64,000 nucleotides of DNA from an uncultured Ruminococcus sp. (GTDB lineage Bacteria; Bacillota; Clostridia; Monoglobales; Monoglobaceae). The position numbers and the translations under genes were made by a program. Below, one piece after another: positions 9,879 to 19,180 of this stretch. Numbering within the stretch: the first letter of the stretch is position 1; every line of letters begins with the position of its first letter. The notes under the pieces were generated by a model. It ran no database searches. It saw only the letters and a list, made by a program, of their open reading frames with translations, and was not told the DNA's origin. The stretch spans positions 62,001 through 126,000 of the forward strand of contig CACXES010000141.1 in the NCBI GenBank assembly GCA_902766745.1, read 5' to 3'.

Positions 9879-12800
9879 ATGAGTGAATATCAAAATTTTG
9901 ATGCTATTCAAATCGGACTTGCATCTCCCGAGAAAATAAGAGAATGGTCAAGGGGTGAGGTTAAGAAGCCCGAAACGATAAATTACAGAACCCTAAAGCC
10001 CGAAAAGGACGGCTTGTTCTGCGAGCGTATATTCGGTCCCCAGAAGGACTGGGAATGTCACTGCGGAAAGTATAAGAGAGTGCGCTATAAGGGTGTTGTC
10101 TGTGACCGCTGCGGCGTTGAGGTTACCCGCTCGAAGGTTCGCCGTGAGCGTATGGGACATATAGAGCTTGCTGTGCCCGTATCCCATATTTGGTATTTTA
10201 AAGGTATTCCGAGCCGACTGGGGCTTATGCTGGATATGTCCCCGAGGTCGCTGGAAAAGGTTTTGTACTTTGCGGCATATGTCGTAATTGACCCGGGCAA
10301 GACCTCACTCAGCAAGAACCAGATTTTATCCGAGAAGGAATACACTGAATACTACGAGAAGTACGGAGATGTTTTCCGCGCCGGCATGGGTGCGGAGGCA
10401 ATCCTCGAAATGCTTCAGGAGATAGACCTGGATCAGCTCTATGAGGAGCTTCGCGCCGATCTTGACGGCGCAAAGGGTCAGAAGAAAATCAGAACGGTAC
10501 GCCGCCTTGAGGTTGTTGAGGCGTTCCGCCATTCGGGGAATAAGCCGGAATGGATGATTATGACCGTTATTCCGGTAATTCCGCCGGAGCTCAGACCTAT
10601 GGTACAGTTGGACGGCGGCAGATTTGCCACCTCGGACTTAAATGATTTGTACCGCAGGGTTATAAACAGAAATAACAGATTAAAGCGTCTTTTGGATTTG
10701 GACGCACCCGAAATAATCGTCAGAAACGAAAAGCGTATGCTTCAGGAGGCTGTTGACGCACTTATCGATAACGGCCGCCGCGGCCGTCCCGTTACCGGAC
10801 CCGGTAACAGACCGCTCAAATCCCTTTCCGATATGCTTAAGGGTAAGCAGGGACGCTTCCGTCAGAACCTGCTCGGTAAGCGTGTCGACTATTCGGGACG
10901 TTCGGTTATCGTTGTCGGACCTGAGCTTAAGATTTATCAGTGCGGTCTGCCGAAGAAGATGGCGTTAGAGCTGTTCAAGCCGTTTGTAATGAAGAAGCTT
11001 GTAGAGAACGGCTTGGCTCATAATATAAAATCCGCAAAGCGCATGGTTGAACGAGTTAAGCCGGAGGTATGGGACGTTCTTGAGGACGTTATTTCGGAGC
11101 ATCCGGTGCTTCTGAACCGTGCACCAACCCTGCACAGACTCGGTATTCAGGCGTTTGAGCCTGTTTTGGTTGAGGGTAAGGCACTGAAGCTGCATCCTCT
11201 GGTATGTACTGCGTTTAACGCCGACTTTGACGGTGACCAGATGGCTGTTCACCTTCCTCTGTCCACAGAGGCACAGGCGGAGGCGAGATTCCTCATGCTG
11301 TCGGCTAACAACCTGATTAAGCCTCAGGACGGAAAGCCCGTAACCGTACCGACCCAGGATATGGTTCTCGGAAGCTATTACCTGACCTTGAAGGATGATA
11401 CGGAACCGGGAACGGGAAAGGTATTCTCGAGCCATGACGAAGCGGTGCTGGCATACAACAACCATGCGGTAGGTCTGCACGCACCGATTAAGGTTCGTGT
11501 TACCAAGACTGTAAACGGTGTTACCAAAACAGGAATGATAGATGCAACAGTCGGAAGATTGATTTTCAACGAAAAGATTCCGCAGGATTTAGGCTTTATA
11601 GACAGAAGTAAGCCGGAGAACGCTCTGCTTTTGGAAATCGGCGATAACGTTTTAAAGAAGCCGCCGGTTAAAGATGAAATAAATGATAATGTTGAGCCGG
11701 GTGTTGACAAGAAGCTGCTTGGAAAGATCATAAATGCGGCTATTAAAATCCACGGTATTACGGAGACTGCAACCCTGCTTGATAACATTAAGGCTATGGG
11801 TTATAAGTATTCGACCTTGGGCGCAATAACCGTATGTGTTGACGATATGCAGATTCCGGCTGCTAAGCAGGAGCTTCTCGGTGCTGCCGAAGAGCGTGTA
11901 GATAAGGTTATGAAGAAGTACCGCAGAGGTCTTTTGACCGATGAGGAACGTCACCGTCACATCATTTCTATCTGGAGCGAGACTTCAAACGAGGTCACCG
12001 ATGCGATGATGGATAACTTAAAACAGCTCAATCCTATATATATGATGGCTAACTCCGGAGCCCGCGGAAGCGTTAACCAGATGCGTCAGCTTGCCGCAAT
12101 GCGCGGACTTATGGCTGATACCTCGGGTCGTACGATAGAGATTCCTATTCGTTCAAACTTCCGTGAGGGTCTGACGGTGCTTGAGTACTTTATTTCAACT
12201 CACGGTGCGCGTAAGGGACTTACCGATACTGCTCTGCGTACGGCGGACTCGGGTTACCTGACCCGTCGTCTGGTTGATGTATCTCAGGAGGTTATTGTCC
12301 GTGAAGAGGACTGCGGAACAAGAGACGGAATCATTGTTTCGGACATCCGCGACGGAAATGAGATTATCGAGCCGCTGTCTGACAGACTTGAAGGAAGAAC
12401 AACCACAGAGGATATTGTAAATCCCGAAACGGGTGAGTTGATTGTTGCCGAAAATGAGATGATCAGTGCGGCACAGGCTAAGGAAATCGTCGATGCGGGC
12501 GTTAAAGAGGTTAAGATTCGTTCAGTGGTTAAATGCCGCAGTAAGATGGGTGTTTGTGCTAAGTGCTATGGTCATAACCTGTCCAACGGTACGCCGGTAA
12601 ATATCGGTGAGGCAGTCGGAATTATTGCCGCTCAGTCCATAGGTGAGCCGGGTACACAGCTGACAATGAGAACATTCCACGCCGGCGGTGTTGCAGGTGA
12701 CGATATTACACAGGGTCTTCCCCGTGTCGAGGAGCTGTTCGAGGCGAGACGGCCTAAGGGCGTTGCTATTATTTCCGAGGTATCGGGACGTGTTCGCATC

Positions 12801-13493
12801 ACCGAGGTTGCAAACAAGCGTGAAATCATTGTTATGAACGAGGAAACAGGTGAATCCGCAACATATATGATTCCCTTCGGTGCGAGAATAAAGGTTCGCG
12901 ATGAACAGGATATCAAGGCGGGCGATCCCTTGACAGAGGGTTCGCTGAATCCCCACGATGTACTTGCTATACTCGGTGCAACGGCTGTACAGAACTACTT
13001 TATTCAGGAAGTTCAGCGTGTGTACAGACTTCAGGGTGTTGATATCAATGATAAGCATATTGAGGTTATTGTACGTCAGATGATGCACAAGGTTAAGATC
13101 GAAAGTGCCGGTGACTCCGGCCTGCTTACCGGTGCGCTCATCAGCATGTATGAGCTTGAGGATATTAACAACAAGCTTATCGCTGAGGGCAAGGAGCCTG
13201 CTGAGTTCTCCATTCAGCTTATGGGTATTACCAAGGCGGCGCTTGCGACGGAGTCATTCCTGTCTGCGGCCTCATTCCAGGAGACAACACGTGTGCTGAC
13301 CGATGCAGCCATCAAGGGTAAGAAGGATCCGCTTATCGGACTTAAGGAAAACGTAATTATCGGTAAGCTTATTCCTGCCGGAACGGGCTTGAGTCAGTAT
13401 AACGATATCGAGGTTTACCCGACATTAGCTTCCGGCGTTGAAGGCGGGGAGAACGGTGAGTTTTCCGAGGAAGCTGCGGAAAGCATAGTATAA
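9879..13493 (+). CDS. rpoC: DNA-directed RNA polymerase beta' subunit
   Basis: 1204 aa. The catalytic beta' subunit. The N-terminal zinc motif (CHCGKYK...CDRCG), the Mg-binding [12 protein letters not shown] starting at residue 447, the second zinc site ([13 protein letters not shown]), the bridge-helix/trigger-loop region and [25 protein letters not shown] are all present. The start has GGAAAGG upstream. The gene follows rpoB after 91 bases and shares its promoter; a terminator follows. No large lineage-specific insertion was noticed. Confidence 0.98.
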   Translation: MSEYQNFDAIQIGLASPEKIREWSRGEVKKPETINYRTLKPEKDGLFCERIFGPQKDWECHCGKYKRVRYKGVVCDRCGVEVTRSKVRRERMGHIELAVPVSHIWYFKGIPSRLGLMLDMSPRSLEKVLYFAAYVVIDPGKTSLSKNQILSEKEYTEYYEKYGDVFRAGMGAEAILEMLQEIDLDQLYEELRADLDGAKGQKKIRTVRRLEVVEAFRHSGNKPEWMIMTVIPVIPPELRPMVQLDGGRFATSDLNDLYRRVINRNNRLKRLLDLDAPEIIVRNEKRMLQEAVDALIDNGRRGRPVTGPGNRPLKSLSDMLKGKQGRFRQNLLGKRVDYSGRSVIVVGPELKIYQCGLPKKMALELFKPFVMKKLVENGLAHNIKSAKRMVERVKPEVWDVLEDVISEHPVLLNRAPTLHRLGIQAFEPVLVEGKALKLHPLVCTAFNADFDGDQMAVHLPLSTEAQAEARFLMLSANNLIKPQDGKPVTVPTQDMVLGSYYLTLKDDTEPGTGKVFSSHDEAVLAYNNHAVGLHAPIKVRVTKTVNGVTKTGMIDATVGRLIFNEKIPQDLGFIDRSKPENALLLEIGDNVLKKPPVKDEINDNVEPGVDKKLLGKIINAAIKIHGITETATLLDNIKAMGYKYSTLGAITVCVDDMQIPAAKQELLGAAEERVDKVMKKYRRGLLTDEERHRHIISIWSETSNEVTDAMMDNLKQLNPIYMMANSGARGSVNQMRQLAAMRGLMADTSGRTIEIPIRSNFREGLTVLEYFISTHGARKGLTDTALRTADSGYLTRRLVDVSQEVIVREEDCGTRDGIIVSDIRDGNEIIEPLSDRLEGRTTTEDIVNPETGELIVAENEMISAAQAKEIVDAGVKEVKIRSVVKCRSKMGVCAKCYGHNLSNGTPVNIGEAVGIIAAQSIGEPGTQLTMRTFHAGGVAGDDITQGLPRVEELFEARRPKGVAIISEVSGRVRITEVANKREIIVMNEETGESATYMIPFGARIKVRDEQDIKAGDPLTEGSLNPHDVLAILGATAVQNYFIQEVQRVYRLQGVDINDKHIEVIVRQMMHKVKIESAGDSGLLTGALISMYELEDINNKLIAEGKEPAEFSIQLMGITKAALATESFLSAASFQETTRVLTDAAIKGKKDPLIGLKENVIIGKLIPAGTGLSQYNDIEVYPTLASGVEGGENGEFSEEAAESIV

Positions 13494-13502
13494 AGTGATT
13501 AA

Positions 13503-13546
13503 AAGGGGACGGGCGGAATTGCGTAAGCTGCTGCCGCCCCTTTTTT
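13503..13546 (+). terminator. Terminator after rpoC
   Basis: GGGCGG (13511-13516) pairs with CCGCCC (13534-13539), flanked by an A-rich 5' side and a run of six T. Confidence 0.8.
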
Positions 13547-13577
13547 GACTTTTTAATACACAAAACGGAGGGATAGA

Positions 13578-14801
13578 ATGAAGAGCGTGATTATAGGTCA
13601 GTCCGGTGGGCCTACTGCCGCTATTAATGCTACTTTGGCGGGGGCGATATCGGAGGCGAGACGTCTTGGCGCCGAGAGGATATATGGGATGATCGGCGGA
13701 ATACAGGGATTTTCGGCAGGCAAGTATGTGGATTTAGATGAACATATCCAAAGTGACAGAGATATAAAGATATTGATGCAAACCCCCGCATCGGCTTTAG
13801 GGAGCTGCCGCTGTAAGCTGCCGAAGCCCGAGGAGGAGCCGGAAATATATCGGGATATCTTTGAGAGGCTTAATGCGCTGGATATATCTTGCTTTGTATA
13901 TATAGGCGGAAATGATTCCATGGATACTATTGCAAAGCTGTCGGAATACGGCGAAAGCTGCGGCAGTGATATACGGTTTGTGGGCGCCCCCAAGACGGTT
14001 GATAATGACTTGGCAGTGACTGACCACACACCCGGCTTCGGAAGTGCGGCTAAGTATATAGCTGCCTCGGTGAAGGAGATAATCTGTGACAGCTCGGTAT
14101 ATGATATAAAGTCGATTACCGTTATCGAAATCATGGGGCGCAATGCCGGCTGGCTGACTGCATCGGCTGCGTTGGCGCAAGGCGCAGACTGCGGCGGCGT
14201 TGACCTGATTTATCTGCCGGAGAGAGCCTTTGACCTTGAAAAATGTGTGAGCAGCGTCAGAGAATTACTGGATAAAAAGGATACGGTTGTAATAGCGGTG
14301 TCCGAGGCTCTGCGGAACGAAAACGGTGAATATATCTGTTCGAGCGGCGGCGTTCACGCAGGTCTTGATGCTTTTGGCCATAAGATAATGAGCGGTACGG
14401 GGCAATTTCTTGCGCAGTACCTCGGTAAGGCATTGGACGTCAAGGCACGGGGAATAGAAATCAGTACACTGCAGCGCAGTGCGGCGCACCTTGCCTCGGC
14501 ACAGGATATTGAGGAGGCAGCTTCGGCAGGAGCTGCTGCGGTGAGAGCCGCAGCGGAGGGCAGAACCGCAGAAATGTCTGTAATACGCCGCATTGCAGAC
14601 GGCGATGATTACAAATATACGATTGATACGGCGGATATAAAATCTATAGCAAATGCCGAAAAAACTGTACCGGATGAATGGATTATAAATGACGGAACCT
14701 ATGTTAGCGAGGATTTTATCAGGTACGCAAGGCCGCTTATTATGGGCGAGCCGGATATTATATACGAGAACGGCTTGCCGGTGCATATAAAAATAAAGTA
14801 G
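13578..14801 (+). CDS. 6-phosphofructokinase with PPi-type signature residues
   Basis: 407 aa, longer than the 320-aa ATP-PFK of E. coli. It phosphorylates fructose-6-phosphate in glycolysis. The N-terminal GQSGGPTAAINA loop, GGNDS (110-114), PKTVDND (138-144), the EIMGRNAGWL motif and the C-terminal sugar-phosphate site are visible. In the PFK family, glycine at the third position of GGDGS and glycine in PGTIDND mark ATP users, whereas Asp and Lys at these positions mark PPi-dependent enzymes. Here both are of the PPi type (D113 and K139), so pyrophosphate is the likely phosphoryl donor (inference). Start: CGGAGGG upstream of ATG 13578. It forms an operon with the TSCPD gene. Confidence 0.88.
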   Translation: MKSVIIGQSGGPTAAINATLAGAISEARRLGAERIYGMIGGIQGFSAGKYVDLDEHIQSDRDIKILMQTPASALGSCRCKLPKPEEEPEIYRDIFERLNALDISCFVYIGGNDSMDTIAKLSEYGESCGSDIRFVGAPKTVDNDLAVTDHTPGFGSAAKYIAASVKEIICDSSVYDIKSITVIEIMGRNAGWLTASAALAQGADCGGVDLIYLPERAFDLEKCVSSVRELLDKKDTVVIAVSEALRNENGEYICSSGGVHAGLDAFGHKIMSGTGQFLAQYLGKALDVKARGIEISTLQRSAAHLASAQDIEEAASAGAAAVRAAAEGRTAEMSVIRRIADGDDYKYTIDTADIKSIANAEKTVPDEWIINDGTYVSEDFIRYARPLIMGEPDIIYENGLPVHIKIK

Positions 14802-14825
14802 ATATTTCAGGAGGTATAATACAAA

Positions 14826-15083
14826 ATGAAAAGTTATAGCTATAAAACAAAGGGTACCTGCTCCCGTGAGATTGATTTCGAAACGGACGGCAGGACGGTA
14901 CATAATGTAAAGTTCTGCGGCGGATGCAGCGGAAACACACAGGGAATAGAGAAGCTTGCCGAGGGGATGGAGATTGACAAGCTGATTGAGCTTTTGAACG
15001 GAATAGACTGCAACGGCAGAGGAACCTCATGCCCCGATCAGCTTGCCTGTGCCTTGAGAGAGGTCAAGAATCAGGCTATATAG
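14826..15083 (+). CDS. TSCPD domain protein (TIGR03905 family)
   Basis: 85 aa. The sequence matches the small TSCPD family (named for TSCPDQLA, here at residues 66-73), which is also found at the C-terminus of some ribonucleotide reductases. Cysteines in FCGGCSGN, DCNG and TSCPD could bind metal. The function of the stand-alone family is unknown. AGGAGG lies upstream (about 14809-14814). It follows the phosphofructokinase after 24 bases, so the two are probably co-transcribed; a strong terminator follows. Confidence 0.88.
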   Translation: MKSYSYKTKGTCSREIDFETDGRTVHNVKFCGGCSGNTQGIEKLAEGMEIDKLIELLNGIDCNGRGTSCPDQLACALREVKNQAI

Positions 15084-15116
15084 CATCCTTGAGCGTATTT
15101 CTGTCTTTAACATAAT

Positions 15117-15156
15117 AAAACTGCCCGACCGATTTTGTTCGGTCGGGCAGTTTTTT
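15117..15156. terminator. Bidirectional terminator between TSCPD gene and secF
   Basis: Near-perfect stem AAAACTGCCCGACCGA with its complement around a short TTTTGT loop, with T runs on both strands. It serves the convergent plus-strand operon and secDF. Confidence 0.9.
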
Positions 15157-15178
15157 CGCCTGAATTAAAATTCTCGGC

Positions 15179-16294
15179 TTATGCCTTTTTCTTGGACTTA
15201 ACTCCTGCATCCTTCCAGGTTGCCCAGAGGGATCCTACATCGAATACAGAGGAGTAGAAGCCGATAACAATGCCTATTATAATCGGCAGAGCAAACTGCT
15301 TAATCGAGGATACACCGAGGATGTAAACCATGCCGATGGTCAGCAGGGTTGTAATCGTAGTGTTGATTGAACGATTGATTGTTTGAATAATACTCTTGTC
15401 CGCAATCTCCGCATAGGATTCCTTCCTTGCGTGTCTTGTGTTCTCTCTGATTCTGTCCATGATAACGATGGTGTTATTGATAGAGTAACCGAGAACCGTA
15501 AGAACTGCCGCAATAAAGTTTGTATCAACGGAAATTCTCGCAATTGAATAAATACCGAGCAGTATAACCACGTCATGCACAAGTGCAAAAACAGCAACAA
15601 CACCGGAGGTAAATTCAAAACGGATGGTTACATAAATCAGTATTGCCAGGCAAGCTAAAAGCGACATCCACAGTGCGGAACGAGCGAGATCGCGACCGGT
15701 GGTCGGCGAGATCAAATCCTGGCTCTTGAGTACAACCTTTACATCGGGTGCTGCCGCCTGTTCATTTGTGTCGGCCGCCTGTTCGTTTGTGTCGGCTGCC
15801 TGTTCGTTTGTGTCGGCTGCCTGTTCGTTTGTGTCGGCTGCCTGTTCGTTTGTGTCGGCTGCCTGTTCGTTTGCGTCAGCCGCCTGTGCATCTGCCGCCT
15901 TGTCCTCAGATACTGCGGTAGCGGGCTTACCTACGTTTTCGGGATCATACTTTTCCTGCAATGCTTTGGTAATAGCCGCAACCTTATTAAGTGAAAAGTC
16001 GGAATATTCCTTTTCGGTTTTAAGGCTGTTATCATAGCCGAACTTGATTACGACCTCATTATCACCCGAACGCTGAATTGAAGCGGGACTTTGATTTGAA
16101 CCGAGAGCCGTATCAACAATGCTTTCGATATCAGATGTTTCAAAACCGTCTTTGATTTCGTAGGTAACGGCAATACCGCCGGCAAAGTCAATATCAAGGT
16201 TAAAGCCTTGAATTACAAGTGACAGAACTGATGCAGCCATGAGAACCAAAGATATACCCATAAATATCCATTTTTTTCTTAAAATACAAGACAT
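15179..16294 (-). CDS. secF: Protein translocase subunit SecF with internal tandem repeat
   Basis: 371 aa. With SecD it uses the proton gradient to help Sec translocation. Six membrane segments are expected: TM1 (about 10-28), the first extracytoplasmic loop with FNLDIDFAGGIAVTYEI, then TM2-TM6, including GYSINNTIVIMDRIRE typical of SecF. Start ATG 16294 overlaps the secD stop (TAATG) and has GGAGG upstream; a longer in-frame ORF runs back into secD but is not the gene. The odd feature is a low-complexity insert at about residues 117-182, in the extracytoplasmic loop before TM2. It contains a seven-residue repeat (AADTNEQ) from a 21-bp DNA tandem repeat. Confidence 0.95.
   Translation of the reverse strand: MSCILRKKWIFMGISLVLMAASVLSLVIQGFNLDIDFAGGIAVTYEIKDGFETSDIESIVDTALGSNQSPASIQRSGDNEVVIKFGYDNSLKTEKEYSDFSLNKVAAITKALQEKYDPENVGKPATAVSEDKAADAQAADANEQAADTNEQAADTNEQAADTNEQAADTNEQAADTNEQAAAPDVKVVLKSQDLISPTTGRDLARSALWMSLLACLAILIYVTIRFEFTSGVVAVFALVHDVVILLGIYSIARISVDTNFIAAVLTVLGYSINNTIVIMDRIRENTRHARKESYAEIADKSIIQTINRSINTTITTLLTIGMVYILGVSSIKQFALPIIIGIVIGFYSSVFDVGSLWATWKDAGVKSKKKA
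15753..15878. repeat. 21-bp tandem repeat (6 copies) inside secF
   Basis: Six head-to-tail copies of a 21-bp unit (GCTGCCTGTTCGTTTGTGTCG on the plus strand; copies 3-5 identical, the others with one or two changes), then a degenerate seventh at 15879-15899. The unit is a multiple of three, so copy-number change alters SecF length by seven residues without breaking the frame. Confidence 0.95.
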
Positions 16295-17622
16295 TATGCT
16301 TTGCCTCCTTTCGTTTCCGCAACATCTGCTTTCTTGCTGATGCCGTAGAGCCACAGATTTTTAACGTTCATGCCTATCATCTGCTTAAGCAGGAACTTGG
16401 TAATAAATATCGCCGAAATCATAGAAACAACGATACCTATAAACAGTGTGATACCAAAGCCCTTGATTGTACCGGTACCGAGAACCCAAAGGATTACCGC
16501 AGAAATAATGGTGGTGATGTTTGAGTCGATAACGGCGGTCAGAGCTCTGTTGAAGCCTGCGTCAACCGCACTGCGTACTGTCTTGCCGAGGCGAAGCTCT
16601 TCCTTTATACGTTCGAATATTACGACGTTTGCATCAACCGCCATACCTACTGATAGGATAATACCTGCAATACCGGGCAGAGTGAGGTTGATGTGGAGGT
16701 TTGCCAGAATTATCAGCACGATGCCGAGGTATCCGGCAAGAGCCAAATCTGCAAGGAAGCCCATCAGACGATAGAATATCAGCATGAAGAGCATTACAAG
16801 GATAAGACCGATTATACCTGCCGTAACAGCCTTCTGAAGTGCGTCCTCGCCGAGGGTTGCACTTACGGTACGGATCTCAACCTGGTTAAGGTTAAAGGGG
16901 ATACGTCCGGATTTTATGTTCGCCGCAAGAGCCTTTGCCTCTTCCGCCGAAAATTCGCCGGTAATTACGCACTGGTTGCTGTCAATCTTGCTGTTTACCT
17001 TCGGTGCGGAAATTACGTTGTTATCCATTACAATGTATATGGGCTGGCCCACAAGTCTGCCGGTTGCCTCCGAGAACTTATCTCTGCCCTCGTCGGTAAG
17101 CGTCAGAGAGATGTAATATGAATTTTTTGCGGTTGCGCTTGAGTCGCTCTTGCCGTACTCGGCAACGGCGTCCTCAACCTGGTCGCCGGTCATTACCTCT
17201 TTGTCAACAACAACCTTGCTGGGATCATTGGGATCCGCCGATACGGTCTCGGCAAATATCAGCTGTGCCGTTGCGCCGAGTGTCTGAACCGCCTGGTCTG
17301 CGTTCTGAACATCGGGCAGCTCAACACGAACCTTATCGGTTCCCTGAAGGGTAACCGTCGCTTCGGTGTAGCCCTGCAAATCAAGACGCTTTCTTATAGT
17401 CTGTACTACGGTATCCATATCCTCCTCGGACGGATTTTCTGCATCCGCCTGGAATACGATTACGGTACCGCCCTTTAAATCAAGACCCTGTGTAATACCG
17501 CCTTCGTCGGTGATACCGGGGATTTTAAAGCTGTTTGAAAAATCCAGACCGGCGATACCCACGTATATAACGGCGGCAATTACCAGGATAATAGCCAAAA
17601 ACTTTGTTACGCTTTTGCCCAT
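16294..17622 (-). CDS. secD: Protein translocase subunit SecD
   Basis: 442 aa. Membrane component of the SecDF accessory complex. An N-terminal membrane segment (FLAIILVIAAVIYVGIAG), the GLDLKGGTVIVFQ motif of the SecD P1 base, the P1 head region and the C-terminal RND-like bundle (SVGMAVDANVVIFERIKEELR) are visible. The head domain is short, as in Gram-positive SecD. The start ATG 17622 has AAAGGAGG upstream. It overlaps secF by one base and forms the secDF pair. Confidence 0.96.
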   Translation of the reverse strand: MGKSVTKFLAIILVIAAVIYVGIAGLDFSNSFKIPGITDEGGITQGLDLKGGTVIVFQADAENPSEEDMDTVVQTIRKRLDLQGYTEATVTLQGTDKVRVELPDVQNADQAVQTLGATAQLIFAETVSADPNDPSKVVVDKEVMTGDQVEDAVAEYGKSDSSATAKNSYYISLTLTDEGRDKFSEATGRLVGQPIYIVMDNNVISAPKVNSKIDSNQCVITGEFSAEEAKALAANIKSGRIPFNLNQVEIRTVSATLGEDALQKAVTAGIIGLILVMLFMLIFYRLMGFLADLALAGYLGIVLIILANLHINLTLPGIAGIILSVGMAVDANVVIFERIKEELRLGKTVRSAVDAGFNRALTAVIDSNITTIISAVILWVLGTGTIKGFGITLFIGIVVSMISAIFITKFLLKQMIGMNVKNLWLYGISKKADVAETKGGKA

Positions 17623-17704
17623 TTTACTTCCTCCTTTAATAAATTAAATGTTTTTGAATAGAGTTAATTATTTTACAGTATTTATTACAATCAGACACAC
17701 GGTG

Positions 17705-18076
17705 TCAGCACCGCATTACCCGAAGGGTGTGTATAGTACGATTTTCGCCGCAGAAAATTATCCCGATGCATATTTCGTCCGGCATAAAAAGACAGATATC
17801 GCTCGGCATAAATACCTGAGCGGCACTGTCCGCTCTCGGTCGTATCGGCGGAGCGTATCGAGCCGCTGAAATTTCGGAGCAGTCCGAGCCGCTGTTGTTA
17901 TCGGGCGGCAGACACATATCCGAGCCTTGAGCATAAACGGGAATATTCTCCGTGTCCCGTTTGCCGCTCTCGGAGGAGGCATCGGCAAGATAGGGATAGT
18001 ACATGACCGCTGAAAATAATATAAACAGCACGGTTATATTGCATATGCGCACAATATTCTTTTTTGAAAATTGCAA
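17705..18076 (-). CDS. Small single-pass, cysteine-rich protein of unknown function
   Basis: 123 aa if translation starts at TTG 18076, which has a strong GAGGGGGGTG ribosome binding site; an in-frame ATG at 18124 is possible but has no such site. I do not recognise the protein. One hydrophobic segment near the N-terminus (about residues 8-28, NIVRICNITVLFILFSAV) suggests a membrane anchor or uncleaved signal. The remainder, predicted outside, contains cysteines spaced through GSDMCLPPD, GSDCSE, SDICLF, EICIGIIFCG and a C-terminal cysteine. A good promoter with an overlapping palindrome lies upstream (18141-18169), which supports it as a real gene. It reads toward secD. Confidence 0.5.
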   Translation of the reverse strand: MQFSKKNIVRICNITVLFILFSAVMYYPYLADASSESGKRDTENIPVYAQGSDMCLPPDNNSGSDCSEISAARYAPPIRPRADSAAQVFMPSDICLFMPDEICIGIIFCGENRTIHTLRVMRC

Positions 18077-18140
18077 GCCTTCACCCCCCTCTTCGGATAT
18101 GCTTGTCCGATGTTTTACGAACATAAATATACATTATATT

Positions 18141-18169
18141 ATTATACCTTTGACTTGCGATTAAGTCAA
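18141..18169 (-). promoter_or_regulatory. Promoter with overlapping palindrome
   Basis: Minus strand TTGACT (18169-18164), 17-bp spacer, TATAAT (18146-18141). The -35 box is part of a perfect inverted repeat, TTGACTT-6 bp-AAGTCAA (18150-18169), a likely regulator site. It serves the small cysteine-rich gene. Confidence 0.65.
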
Positions 18170-18223
18170 GTGTTTATATGAATTTGTAAATAAAAATTAA
18201 ATATGCATATTCGTGGGAGCATC

Positions 18224-19036
18224 TCATTTTCTTGTTTTATATGGAGATATGCCGTATTTTTGCTTGTAGACACGGCTGAAGTAGTTGTAGTCGGCAAAGC
18301 CGACTGCGTCGGCCACCTCGGAGACAGACATATCACCGGATTTCAGGTAGGTGTGGGCGGCGTTGAGCCGCTCATCCTTTATATAAGCCGCAACGCCCAG
18401 ACCCAAGTCGTGCCGAAATGCCTCATAAAGCTCGGTGCGGCAGGTCTTGGCATATGCGCATATATCGGATATCTTTATATCCTCACCCAGGTGTGCCGCA
18501 ATATACTCCCGTGCGTGGTCGGTTATCCCGGTGTTTTTCGGCTCAATCAGCTCCTTAAACAGAATGTAGTTGGTGCACATCTCCAAAAGCTTTGCTGCGG
18601 CGCTTATCTGACCTCGGCTTTTATATTTTATCCCCGATATATCACAATCCGTATTATACTGCCTGTTAAAGCTTTCGATGAATCGGGTGAGCTTTGCCTT
18701 GTCCTTTATATCCGTTATTTGTCCGAAGATAATATATCCGACAGTTACATTATCGAATTTCAGAGGTGCAGCAGCCTCGACCAGACCGGCATGGCATTTG
18801 TAAATGTACACATCCTGTGTTTTGCGGCACTGCTCAAAGGCGGCAATATCGGAGCTTGTGCATTTTTGCTCCAGTACGGAATCCGAACGCATCGAGCGGC
18901 AAAAGCTGCACGGCGTTTCGGGATAGGACAGGATTTCGCTGAAATCCTTGTCAAATACGGCGATTCTGATACCTGTCAGGGTGTTAAACGCCTTTAAAAC
19001 CTCACGCAGCTCGGGAATATTAAATTCAAGCTTCAT
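18224..19036 (-). CDS. AraC-family regulator with PocR-type sensory domain
   Basis: 270 aa. The N-terminal half (about 1-155) resembles the PocR ligand-binding domain: LKAFNTLTGIRIAVFD, then a cysteine set (CSFC, C at the KCTSSD segment, FEQC, YKCHAGL), and PLKFDNVTVGYIIFGQ. The C-terminal 100 residues are an AraC double helix-turn-helix (KISDICAYAKTCRTELYEAF and MSVSEVADAVGFADYNYFSR). The PocR family senses small ligands such as 1,2-propanediol in known cases. It is divergent from the GH36 gene with overlapping promoters, so it probably controls the 19181-26874 sugar operon and its own expression (inference). Confidence 0.9.
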   Translation of the reverse strand: MKLEFNIPELREVLKAFNTLTGIRIAVFDKDFSEILSYPETPCSFCRSMRSDSVLEQKCTSSDIAAFEQCRKTQDVYIYKCHAGLVEAAAPLKFDNVTVGYIIFGQITDIKDKAKLTRFIESFNRQYNTDCDISGIKYKSRGQISAAAKLLEMCTNYILFKELIEPKNTGITDHAREYIAAHLGEDIKISDICAYAKTCRTELYEAFRHDLGLGVAAYIKDERLNAAHTYLKSGDMSVSEVADAVGFADYNYFSRVYKQKYGISPYKTRK

Positions 19037-19065
19037 AACTTCGGCACCTCTTTTAAAAATATCCT

Positions 19066-19105
19066 AAATTTACGGACAAATTTACAAATTTAAAGATAAA
19101 TTTAC
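19066..19105. repeat. Four direct copies of AAATTTA(C/A) in the regulator leader
   Basis: Copies start at 19066, 19078, 19086 and 19098 (spacings 12, 8, 12) between the AraC/PocR promoter and its start codon. They could be an operator or only AT-rich leader; the regular spacing is the reason for listing them. Confidence 0.35.
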
Positions 19106-19106
19106 C

Positions 19107-19135
19107 TTGTATTATACCACATTATTTGATAAAAT
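19107..19135 (+). promoter_or_regulatory. Promoter of the GH36 operon
   Basis: TTGTAT (19107-19112), 17 bp, TAAAAT (19130-19135), about 46 bp before the GH36 start. It lies almost wholly within the divergent regulator promoter. Confidence 0.55.
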
Positions 19136-19138
19136 CAA
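19111..19138 (-). promoter_or_regulatory. Promoter of the AraC/PocR regulator
   Basis: Minus-strand TTGATT (19138-19133), 16-bp spacer, TATAAT (19116-19111) with extended -10 TGG. It overlaps the GH36 promoter, so polymerases cannot occupy both together. Confidence 0.65.
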
Positions 19139-19180
19139 GCCATAATCATAAAAATATGTATGACCTATGGAGGACTTGAG

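Noticed and set aside
15753-15899. CRISPR-like array in secF
   Set aside because: The repeats are contiguous with no spacers and encode an in-frame peptide repeat.
15699-16037. Plus-strand ORF with repeated SAACSFV units
   Set aside because: It is the antisense of the secF tandem repeat; no ribosome binding site and no family match.
16295-16354. Longer SecF start at 16354
   Set aside because: It runs back into secD; the ATG at 16294 overlapping the secD stop, with GGAGG upstream, is the usual coupled start.
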